Positions 34,001 to 40,898 of a stretch of 64,000 bases of DNA are shown here, piece after piece. Where the stretch lies: NCBI GenBank assembly GCA_019309485.1, contig JAFDGC010000007.1, positions 43,309-107,308 on the forward strand. Direction: 5' to 3'. The stretch's first letter is position 1. The number at the start of each line of letters is the position of its first letter. This stretch comes from Deltaproteobacteria bacterium. Its GTDB lineage: Bacteria > Desulfobacterota > Desulfobacteria > Desulfobacterales > UBA2156. The translations under genes were made by a program, and so were the position numbers. The notes beneath the pieces are model-generated. The model saw only the letters and a program-made list of their open reading frames with translations, had not been told where the DNA came from and ran no database searches.

Positions 34001-35083
34001 CTACACCTCGGTGAAGTCGGCCGGCGGCCCCTTGATGAGGGGCCTGAAGCGTGCCTTCTCGTTGGCTTTGATATACGCTTCGTCCGCGCTGATCCATCCC
34101 TTGTTGTACAAATCCATGATGGCGTCATCCAAAAGCTGCATCCCGTATTTCTTTCCCGTCTGCATGGAGGAAGGAATCTGGTAGGTTTTTGACTCCCGAA
34201 CCAGATTGCGCACCGCAGGAGTGGCGATGCAGACTTCCAGGGCCACACACCGCGCCTTGATGTCGATCCGCTTGAAAAGGACCTGGGCGATGATGGCCCG
34301 GATCCCGTCCGCCAGGGTGGAGCGGATTTGTGGTTGCTGATGTGCCGGAAAGACCTCGATGATCCGGTCTACGGTTTTGGCGGCGCTGGTGGTGTGGACG
34401 GTGGAAAAGACCAGATGCCCGGTGGCGGCGGCTTCCAGGGCCAGACCGATGGTTTCCAGGTCCCGCATTTCCCCCACCATGATGATGTCCGGGTCTTCCC
34501 TGAGGGCCCCCCTCAAAGCGGCGCTGAAAGAGCGGGTGTGGGTTCCGACCTCCCGGTGGTTCACGATGCAGTTCTGGCTGGAGTGCACGAATTCAATGGG
34601 ATCCTCGATGGTGATGATGTGGTCCTTGCGCTGTTGGTTGGCCTTGTCGATGATGGACGCCAGGGTGGTCGATTTGCCGCTTCCCGTGGGGCCCGTCACG
34701 AGGACCAGGCCCCTGGGCAACATGGCCAGCTTGGAGATGACCGGGGGCAGACCGAGTTGTTCGGGGGTCATGATGATGCTGGGGATCTCCCGGAATACGG
34801 CGGCGATGCCGTTTTTTTGCATGAAAAAATTGGCCCGGTACCGGGCCAGTCCGGGAATCTCATAGGCGAAATCCACATCCCCGGTCTCCTCGAAGCTCTT
34901 GATCTTTTCTTCCGGGGTGATCTCGTAGAGCATGCTTCTGAGGTCGTCGCTGTCGAGGACTTTGAATTTGACCCGTTCCATGTCCCCGCGAATCCGGATG
35001 ACAGGCTGCTGGCCGGCAACCAGGTGTAAGTCGGAGGCCCCTTGTTCATGCATCAACTTGAAAAACGCGTCGATCTTTGCCAT
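34001..35083 (-). CDS. pilT: Type IV pilus retraction ATPase PilT
   Basis: A 360-residue ATPase. It has the PilT N-terminal PAS-like domain (MHEQGASDLHLVAGQQPVIR), Walker A GPTGSGKST (131-139), HIITIEDPIEFVH, the Walker B VGEMRDLETI and the His box FSTVHTTSAAKT. The AIRNLIRE retraction motif appears as AVRNLVRESK. It drives pilin disassembly for twitching motility. A DivIVA-domain gene lies 65 bp upstream on the same strand. No pilin or assembly ATPase gene is in the window. Confidence 0.94.
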   Translation of the reverse strand: MAKIDAFFKLMHEQGASDLHLVAGQQPVIRIRGDMERVKFKVLDSDDLRSMLYEITPEEKIKSFEETGDVDFAYEIPGLARYRANFFMQKNGIAAVFREIPSIIMTPEQLGLPPVISKLAMLPRGLVLVTGPTGSGKSTTLASIIDKANQQRKDHIITIEDPIEFVHSSQNCIVNHREVGTHTRSFSAALRGALREDPDIIMVGEMRDLETIGLALEAAATGHLVFSTVHTTSAAKTVDRIIEVFPAHQQPQIRSTLADGIRAIIAQVLFKRIDIKARCVALEVCIATPAVRNLVRESKTYQIPSSMQTGKKYGMQLLDDAIMDLYNKGWISADEAYIKANEKARFRPLIKGPPADFTEV

Positions 35084-35148
35084 CGCGTGCTCCTTTTATC
35101 GGTTCTTTGCGATAGGGTCCCTTTACGGATCGTGCGGACGGTTTTTTC

Positions 35149-35679
35149 TCATGAGATGGGCAGGGACTCCTCGGGCGGTACGGGATGCCGAAGGATTTTC
35201 AGTTTGGCGTCTTCTTCGTCCAGCTGTTCCATTCCCTCCCGTCCCATCTCCAAAAGCTTGGTATGGGCCTCCAGGACGGAACGGATCTGGACCTCGATTT
35301 GCATGCGCTGGCGTTTCAGTTCGGCGATGTCCTCATGGAGTTGGGCCAGCCGGTTGTGCGCCCGATTGAGCATCCTTTCCGCCTTGACCTCGGCGTCGGC
35401 GATGATGACCTCGGCGGATTTCCGGGCGTTTTCCCTCATCTGGTCCAGGACCTTCTGGGAATTGGCCAGGGCCCGTTCAAAGGTTTTTTCCCTTTCTTTT
35501 TGCCTGAGGCTTTCCTGTTTGAGGGCCTCCAGTTCCTTTTTCAGGTGGTGATTCGAATCCTTCACGGCACGAAACACCCGGGCCATTTCTTCCAGGAAGG
35601 CATCCACCTCCCCGATATCAAACCCCCTGAATCGAACCCGGAATTGTTTCTCCTGAATGTCGTCCGGAGTGATCTCCAT
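35149..35679 (-). CDS. DivIVA-domain coiled-coil protein
   Basis: A 176-residue protein. ATG 35679 is preceded by GGGAGGGACC, a strong ribosome site. The first 45 residues match the DivIVA N-terminal membrane-targeting domain (MEITPDDIQEKQFRVRFRGFDIGEVDAFLEEM). The rest is a long charged coiled coil. DivIVA/GpsB proteins mark curved membranes and organise cell division or polar growth. It sits next to yggT, a pairing known in many bacteria where yggT-divIVA belong to the division and septum neighbourhood. Confidence 0.88.
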   Translation of the reverse strand: MEITPDDIQEKQFRVRFRGFDIGEVDAFLEEMARVFRAVKDSNHHLKKELEALKQESLRQKEREKTFERALANSQKVLDQMRENARKSAEVIIADAEVKAERMLNRAHNRLAQLHEDIAELKRQRMQIEVQIRSVLEAHTKLLEMGREGMEQLDEEDAKLKILRHPVPPEESLPIS

Positions 35680-35708
35680 GGTCCCTCCCTTTCGTCCAGT
35701 CTCTCCGT

Positions 35709-36008
35709 TCATAACAGGCCGGCGGCAAGCCGCGTGAGACTGCTGATGAGAAAGGTACGAAGAAATATCACCGCCAAAAAGACCACAATGGGGGACAGGT
35801 CCAAACCGCCGAAACCCATCGGCAACTTTGTTCGGATCGGGTACAACACCGGTTCGGTCACGTTGTGGATGAATCGAACGATGGGATTAAACGGATCGGG
35901 ATTGACCCAGGAGAGCACGGCCCGGGCGATGACGATCCACATGAACAAAAGGAGTGCAATATCCAGGACCTTGGCAACCCCCATCAACAAATACCCCAAA
36001 AAATACAT
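35709..36008 (-). CDS. yggT: YggT-family membrane protein
   Basis: A 99-residue protein with two hydrophobic hairpins. The characteristic segment is ARAVLSWVNPDPFNPIVRFIHNVTEP then LYPIR, the conserved core of the YggT repeat (one repeat here; E. coli has two). Probably a small inner-membrane protein linked to osmotic stress or division-site membrane organisation; function not established. It is upstream of and co-directional with divIVA, with 29 bp between them. Confidence 0.88.
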   Translation of the reverse strand: MYFLGYLLMGVAKVLDIALLLFMWIVIARAVLSWVNPDPFNPIVRFIHNVTEPVLYPIRTKLPMGFGGLDLSPIVVFLAVIFLRTFLISSLTRLAAGLL

Positions 36009-36059
36009 GGTGAAAATCGATCCTTTATTCCAACTTCCGCGAAATCATAAAGCCGACAA

Positions 36060-36195
36060 ACTGAATGGCAAAGTCAAAAGCGCCCCATGCAAGGCGGGCA
36101 AATCCCAACGATTGCGGTGTACTTATGCGTCCGCCGCAAGGGCGGCGGATACAGCGCAACACAACCGATGGACGTTTTACGAAGCCATCATTTTT
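36060..36195. repeat. GC-hairpin intergenic element between yggT and proC
   Basis: The 332-bp spacer between the divergent yggT and proC genes holds a block with TTGCGGTGTACTTATGCG then CCGCCGC-AAGG-GCGGCGG, a perfect 7-bp stem at 36131-36148, and flanking GATACAGCGCAACAC that partly mirrors the left side. It resembles a small palindromic repeat element. No second copy exists in the window and no gene is seen in it. Confidence 0.45.
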
Positions 36196-36340
36196 TAGGT
36201 TATTCTTTAAATATACTCCGGAGAATAAGTCAAGACGTTTCATGCCGGAGATTGCATGGAAGATTGACAACTTCGATGGCGGTATCGTAAAACTTCTGTA
36301 CAAAACAAACAGCAATACCTCTTTAAAAAAGGGAAAATTC

Positions 36341-37204
36341 ATGACTCAAAGCGCTTCCGGCCGCCTCCTGCGCATCGGGTTCATCGGCGGCGGAAACATG
36401 GCCGAGGCATTCATCGGCGCCCTGATCCGTTCCAAGACTGTTCCCGCATACAACATTTTTGTCTCCGATGTGAACCCCCGGCGACTGGATCTCCTTCGCC
36501 GGACCCATCGGGTGGAGACGACCCCGGACAATCATCGGGTCTTTTCCGCGACGGATGTGACGATCCTTGCCGTCAAGCCCCAGCAGATGCCCCCGGTCCT
36601 CTCCGAACTCGCCGGATCCAGGGTTGCCACCCCGCGCAAAAAAAAGCGGATCATCTCCATCGCCGCAGGGTTTCCCATTCGGAAAATCGAGGCGTGCCTC
36701 TATGCACCCCTTTCCGAAACCGGGAAAAAGCGCCTGCCCGTCATCCGGGTCATGCCCAACACCCCTGCACAGGTGCTGAAAGGCGTATCGGGCATGAGTC
36801 CCAACCGATACGCCACGCGGGAAGATATCCGGATCACCCGAAAGATTCTTTCTTCCATCGGACGCGTCCTTGAATTTCCGGAAAAGGATCTCGATGCAGT
36901 GACGGCCCTTTCCGGTTCCGGCCCGGCCTATGTGTTTTATTTCATCGAATCCCTCTGCAATGCCGGCCTCCGCTTGGGCCTGAAAAAAAAGGACGCCGCC
37001 ATCCTGACCGTGGAAACGTTCCGGGGCGCCTTGGCCCTCCTTGAAGAACGGGGCGAATCCCCGGAGGCGCTTCGCCGGGAAGTGACCTCTCCGGGGGGCA
37101 CCACCGAAGCCGCCCTCGGCGTCCTGGAAAAAGGGCGCGTAGGGCATTGCATCGTGGAAGCCGTGGCGGCGGCAAAAAAACGGGCACAAGAATTGAGCCT
37201 GTAA
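36341..37204 (+). CDS. proC: Pyrroline-5-carboxylate reductase
   Basis: The 287-residue enzyme makes proline from pyrroline-5-carboxylate using NAD(P)H. The Rossmann motif is IGFIGGGNMAEAFIGAL (about residues 12-28); later blocks are RVMPNTPAQV, ALSGSGPAYVFYFIE and the C-terminal VTSPGGTTEAAL signature. The start at 36341 gives the standard N terminus and has GGGAAAA upstream; the frame is open for a further 92 codons but lacks homology there. Interesting pairing: a proline-degrading PutA-type enzyme is also encoded in this window (48987-52583). Confidence 0.95.
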   Translation: MTQSASGRLLRIGFIGGGNMAEAFIGALIRSKTVPAYNIFVSDVNPRRLDLLRRTHRVETTPDNHRVFSATDVTILAVKPQQMPPVLSELAGSRVATPRKKKRIISIAAGFPIRKIEACLYAPLSETGKKRLPVIRVMPNTPAQVLKGVSGMSPNRYATREDIRITRKILSSIGRVLEFPEKDLDAVTALSGSGPAYVFYFIESLCNAGLRLGLKKKDAAILTVETFRGALALLEERGESPEALRREVTSPGGTTEAALGVLEKGRVGHCIVEAVAAAKKRAQELSL

Positions 37205-37425
37205 AAAGGAAACGACGGGTTTTATGATCGGTCTTGTGAAAATTGACAAAATCGATAGGGTATTTATCTTGATTCCGGTTGCACCTGCCGATAGAATCAA
37301 GCAGACGTGTTTGCCTCTCAAGAACCGATGCCTTCGAAACGGGGGCGCCGCCGGCAAACGGGCGAACCCCGTCTTTGATCACCGAAGGAATCGACGAAAT
37401 CCGTGAAAGCTGGCTTTTATATTAA

Positions 37426-38127
37426 ATGTTAACGGAAGCTGTCCCTTATCCCGCCGCTCTTGCGGCAGGATTGTTGTCCTTTATCTCCCCGTGCATCCTG
37501 CCGCTGGTGCCGGCCTATTTTACATTCATCACGGGGTTGTCCCTGGAGGAGCTGACCGGAAACGACGGGGCCGTACGCCGCCGGGTCGTGGTGTCCACCG
37601 TTTCGTTCGTCACCGGCTTTTCTCTGGTGTTCATCCTCCTGGGGGCGTCGGCGTCTTATCTGGGAGGGCTTTTTTTTGAACACCGGGACCTGGTCCGCGT
37701 CATCGGGGGGGTTTTGATCCTTTTCCTCGGGATCCACCTGACGGGCCTTTTCCGCATCCATGCCCTGGAGTTCGAAAAGCGGATCCATCTCAAAGGCAAA
37801 CCCGCCCATACCTTCGGAACCCTGGTGGTGGGGATGGCTTTCGGGGCCGGGTGGAGCCCCTGCATCGGCCCGCTGCTCGGTTCCATCCTGATTCTTGCCG
37901 GGAATCAGCAAACCGTGCTGGAAGGCACCCTTCTTCTCGGGGCCTATTCCGCGGGACTGGTCATCCCGTTTCTGATCCTTTCCGTTTTCATCCACTATTT
38001 TCTGACGTGGACCCGAAAGGCACAAAAGGCCATCCGATACGTCCACACGGCGGCCGGGGTCCTTCTCATCGGCATGGGGCTGTTGTTGATTACCGATAGA
38101 CTGCGCATATTGGATTTTACGAGATGA
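37426..38127 (+). CDS. ccdA: CcdA-type cytochrome c biogenesis / disulfide reductase membrane protein
   Basis: A 233-residue protein with six hydrophobic segments and the two redox cysteines of CcdA/DsbD-beta proteins: SFISPCILPLVPAYF in helix 1 and GAGWSPCIGPLLGS in helix 4. It passes electrons from cytoplasmic thioredoxin across the membrane to periplasmic disulfides, for example apocytochromes c. The ATGA overlap with the following thioredoxin-like gene shows they work as a split DsbD. It fits the need to mature multiheme cytochromes such as TmcA. Confidence 0.92.
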   Translation: MLTEAVPYPAALAAGLLSFISPCILPLVPAYFTFITGLSLEELTGNDGAVRRRVVVSTVSFVTGFSLVFILLGASASYLGGLFFEHRDLVRVIGGVLILFLGIHLTGLFRIHALEFEKRIHLKGKPAHTFGTLVVGMAFGAGWSPCIGPLLGSILILAGNQQTVLEGTLLLGAYSAGLVIPFLILSVFIHYFLTWTRKAQKAIRYVHTAAGVLLIGMGLLLITDRLRILDFTR

Positions 38128-38606
38128 CATCGATGAAGCTGAAACGGTTCTGGGTTTTGATGATTCTTTGCATTTTATCCTTCCTTTTGATCGCCCAGTG
38201 GATTCCCGCCGGAACGGAAAACACCGGCGGAATCAACTGGCACCCCTATTCGGAAGGAATGGCGCTGAGCCAGGAGGAAAACAAAAAGGTCTTTTTGTAT
38301 TTTTGGGCGGAATGGTGCGCCTATTGCACAAAAATGGCAAAAGAAACCTTCGCGGATCCCGGCGTGGTCAATTATCTGAACAACGCCTTCATCAGCATCA
38401 AGGTGGATTACGACCGGGAACCCAAGCTGGCCTCCGAATACGGGGTCCGCGGGCTTCCGACCTCCTATTTTCTGGCCGAAACCGGCGACCGGATCGGCGG
38501 AAGACCGGGTTTCATATCCGCCAGGGATCTCCTGTCCACCCTGAGATATATCGAAACGGACAGCTATAAGACCATGACCCTGAAAACCTTTTTAAAAGAC
38601 AAGTAA
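38124..38606 (+). CDS. Membrane-anchored periplasmic thioredoxin-like protein
   Basis: A 160-residue protein with an N-terminal hydrophobic anchor (FWVLMILCILSFLLIAQWI), then a thioredoxin fold with active site WAEWCAYCTKM (about residues 61-71), the VDYDREPKLASEYGVRGLPT strand and the cis-Pro GLPT. It is probably the periplasmic partner of CcdA, reducing cytochrome c or other disulfides. The start overlaps ccdA by 4 nt; a second ATG three codons in is also possible. Confidence 0.88.
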   Translation: MTSMKLKRFWVLMILCILSFLLIAQWIPAGTENTGGINWHPYSEGMALSQEENKKVFLYFWAEWCAYCTKMAKETFADPGVVNYLNNAFISIKVDYDREPKLASEYGVRGLPTSYFLAETGDRIGGRPGFISARDLLSTLRYIETDSYKTMTLKTFLKDK

Positions 38607-38624
38607 TACGGTAAGGGGCGTTTC

Positions 38625-39266
38625 ATGGAGACACATGCAGGGAAAGGCCCCTTGGATCTGGCGACCGTGGTGCGGGTTCTCCGGAGCGTCGACCCCGTGG
38701 GCGGGCCGGTTGAAGACGCCTTTGACCCCACCGTCGTGTTCCTGCTGTTGTTCGATCCAAGGAATCCGCACATCCTTGCGGTCCTCAAATCCGACACAAA
38801 GGGGTATCCCTGGGCTAATCAGGTGGCGCTTCCGGGGGGGCATGTAGATACGGAGGATGCCACGACCCTGGACGCGGCGTTTCGGGAACTTGAAGAAGAG
38901 GTGAACATCCACCGGGAAAATGTCCGATTCATCGGGTCGCTGGGGCATTTTCAAACGATCGCCAATAAAGATATCGAAGTCTTTACGGGTGTGTGGAACG
39001 GCCGCGGGGAGCTGAAATTCGATGCGGCCGAAATCGCCCGGGTGGTTCCCATTCCGCTTTCCGCAATACTCCAGGTCCACTTGGCCCGCGGATATCACGG
39101 CCGCCTTCCCGGCGTTCATGACCTGGTTTATCCCGTGGAAGGGGTACGGATTTGGGGGGTCACCGGAAAAATCCTCCATTTTTTCCTGGAACAGATTTGT
39201 TCGGCCTTTCTATCCGGATCATCCGCTTTTCAACAGGAGAAAAAAATTATTCGGAGAGGCGTTTGA
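38625..39266 (+). CDS. Nudix hydrolase, CoA-pyrophosphatase-like
   Basis: A 213-residue hydrolase. The Nudix region reads LPGGHVDTEDATTLDAAFRE then LEEEVNI, which follows the NudL/CoA-diphosphatase form (PGG.vD.eD..l..aA.RE..EE.gi) more closely than the generic box. The protein as a whole (HFQTIANKDIEVFTGVW) also fits NudL-like enzymes, which cleave CoA or acyl-CoA to phosphopantetheine and 3',5'-ADP. It starts 18 bp after the thioredoxin-like gene, so is likely in the same transcript. Substrate is inferred. Confidence 0.82.
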   Translation: METHAGKGPLDLATVVRVLRSVDPVGGPVEDAFDPTVVFLLLFDPRNPHILAVLKSDTKGYPWANQVALPGGHVDTEDATTLDAAFRELEEEVNIHRENVRFIGSLGHFQTIANKDIEVFTGVWNGRGELKFDAAEIARVVPIPLSAILQVHLARGYHGRLPGVHDLVYPVEGVRIWGVTGKILHFFLEQICSAFLSGSSAFQQEKKIIRRGV

Positions 39267-39504
39267 GGCGCCGCCGGACAAGGCGGGTCGAAACGGATAT
39301 GAAGACAGCAGCGCTCAGAACCGATAGGAGTACCGGTACCCAGGCCGTACGATCGGGGATATCTTCTTCATAGGAAACGATGATGCCGAAAAGGGCAAAA
39401 CCGAAAACCATCGCCATGACCCCCATGAGAATCAGGCATACGGGAGTCGTGTCGTACCAAGGAACAATGGCGCGTCGAAACACCGGGCTTTTTTCACGGC
39501 CCAT
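39247..39504 (-). CDS. Small two-helix membrane protein of unknown function
   Basis: An 85-residue protein with two hydrophobic segments (VCLILMGVMAMVFGFALFGIIV and WVPVLLSVLSAAVFISVS) separated by an acidic loop (SYEEDIPDRT), and Arg/Lys-rich at both ends. It overlaps the end of the convergent Nudix gene by 20 nt. No family recognised. The clean two-TM pattern with positive cytoplasmic flanks argues for a real gene. Confidence 0.6.
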   Translation of the reverse strand: MGREKSPVFRRAIVPWYDTTPVCLILMGVMAMVFGFALFGIIVSYEEDIPDRTAWVPVLLSVLSAAVFISVSTRLVRRRLKRLSE

Positions 39505-39725
39505 GGGTCAAAAGGCTCCGTTTTTTTGAAAAAAGACGCTAAAGGGCTGGGAATACCCCCCCAATACGCCCAATTCATTGAAAAATCAAGGGGGGCCCTT
39601 CAGGGACGGCACTTTCCGACAAGGAAAACGATTGCTTTGAAACGCGTTTTTCGAGAACCGGCCGAAACGGCAGGGGGTTCAGGAAAGCGTCCCGGTCATG
39701 ATCGAAACGGATTCGAGCGGCTCAG

Positions 39726-40643
39726 ATGAAAAAAGCCGAGAAACAACCCCGGCGGTCAAGGGGCCTTTTCTTATTGTGGAGCGGCCTTTTTTTCCTTTCG
39801 GCCGCCGTTTTCTCAGGATGTACGCCCATGCCCAAAGGCGCCCTCGTTAAGGATTCAAAGCGTACGTATCCTCCCGGGAGCATCGTGTCCGGTGCCACCG
39901 GTCAACCGGTGACGTTTGATACCATGATTCAAGACCTTTCCGGGGTGCGGATCGTTTTTATCGGAGAGTCCCACACCGATGCGGCACACCACGCGGTACA
40001 GCTAAAGATTTTGAAAGCGCTTTATCCGCGGGTGGAGGGTCTGCGAGTGGGAATGGAAATGTTCGATGCCCCCTATCAGACGGTTTTGGATGCGTGGACT
40101 TCCGGAAAACTCGACGAAAAAGCGTTTCTCGAAAGGACTCACTGGTATGCCAACTGGAGATACGACTTTGCCTTATACCGGGATATTCTGGAATTCATCC
40201 GGGACAACCGGATTCCCCTTTACGGCCTGAACATTCCGTTCCACCTGCCGGCGAAAATCGCCATCGGAGGGATTGAAAGCCTTTCTCCGGAAGAAAAACG
40301 GCACCTTCCCCGATCCATCGACACCTCCAATGCCGCCCATCGGGCGTATGTGAAAAAAATTTTTCAAAATCACCACCTGCCGGGCCGAGACAATTTCGAC
40401 TATTTTTACCTTGCCCAATGCGTCTGGGAAGACGCCATGGCCGAACAGGCGGTTGCGAACTTAAACGGGAAATTCATGGTCGTTTTGGCCGGAAATGGAC
40501 ACATCATCAAGAAGTTCGGCATCCCGGACCGCGTCTTTCAAAGAATCCCCCTTCCTTTCAAAACCGTTTATCCCGTGGCCTCCGGGGACACCGCCGAATT
40601 GTCCTATGGGGATTACCTCTGGATAACCCCTCAGAAAGAGTAA
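39726..40643 (+). CDS. ChaN-family heme-binding lipoprotein
   Basis: A 305-residue lipoprotein. The N terminus is basic, then hydrophobic (GLFLLWSGLFFLSAAVFSGC) with the lipobox FSGC, so Cys31 or so would be lipidated. The mature domain is ChaN/DUF399-like: VRIVFIGESHTDAAHHAVQ, GLRVGMEMFDAPYQ, WRYDFALYRDIL and the C-terminal VVLAGNGHI. ChaN-type proteins bind heme and are linked to iron/heme uptake; in this family the domain relates to TraB/EreA folds. Monocistronic. Confidence 0.85.
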   Translation: MKKAEKQPRRSRGLFLLWSGLFFLSAAVFSGCTPMPKGALVKDSKRTYPPGSIVSGATGQPVTFDTMIQDLSGVRIVFIGESHTDAAHHAVQLKILKALYPRVEGLRVGMEMFDAPYQTVLDAWTSGKLDEKAFLERTHWYANWRYDFALYRDILEFIRDNRIPLYGLNIPFHLPAKIAIGGIESLSPEEKRHLPRSIDTSNAAHRAYVKKIFQNHHLPGRDNFDYFYLAQCVWEDAMAEQAVANLNGKFMVVLAGNGHIIKKFGIPDRVFQRIPLPFKTVYPVASGDTAELSYGDYLWITPQKE

Positions 40644-40676
40644 AAAATCTTTCGGCATGGAAAATGTGTCCTTTTA

Positions 40677-40692
40677 GCGCAATATATGGAAC
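40677..40692 (+). promoter_or_regulatory. Candidate NrdR box 1 upstream of nrdD
   Basis: The core CAATATATGG matches the NrdR consensus core CwAtATaTwG at 9 of 10 positions. The NrdR consensus is known from class I-III ribonucleotide reductase promoters, normally as two boxes about three helical turns apart. A second box follows 30 bp downstream. Confidence 0.5.
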
Positions 40693-40698
40693 ATTTTC

Positions 40699-40727
40699 TT
40701 GACAGACCCCAAAATCTTGTGTTATTC
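40699..40727 (+). promoter_or_regulatory. Candidate promoter of nrdD
   Basis: TTGACA (40699-40704) lies 17 bp before TTATTC (40722-40727), a plausible sigma-70 pair. It sits between and over the two NrdR-like boxes, the arrangement expected for repression. It implies a leader of about 165 nt. Confidence 0.5.
40707..40722 (+). promoter_or_regulatory. Candidate NrdR box 2 upstream of nrdD
   Basis: CAAAATCTTGTGT matches the right 13 positions of the NrdR consensus (CwAtATaTwGtgt) at 11 places. It starts exactly 30 bp after box 1 and overlaps the space between -35 and -10. Confidence 0.5.
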
Positions 40728-40898
40728 GGCAATCTCATGAAATGAAGCGGGCGCTGGATCCACAGGGGCATTTTCGTTCATTTTAGCGGCGTCGTCCGGT
40801 TTTCACTTCCGAATAAACCCGAAACAAAAAAACCCGAACCCAGCACCCGTTACCCGAATAGATTTTCATTCGAAGACTCCAAGCCAAGAGGTGTCACG

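Noticed and set aside
39526..39729. 67-residue frame between the small membrane protein and the ChaN gene
   Set aside because: Needs a TTG start with no ribosome site, and the translation has no fold-like pattern.
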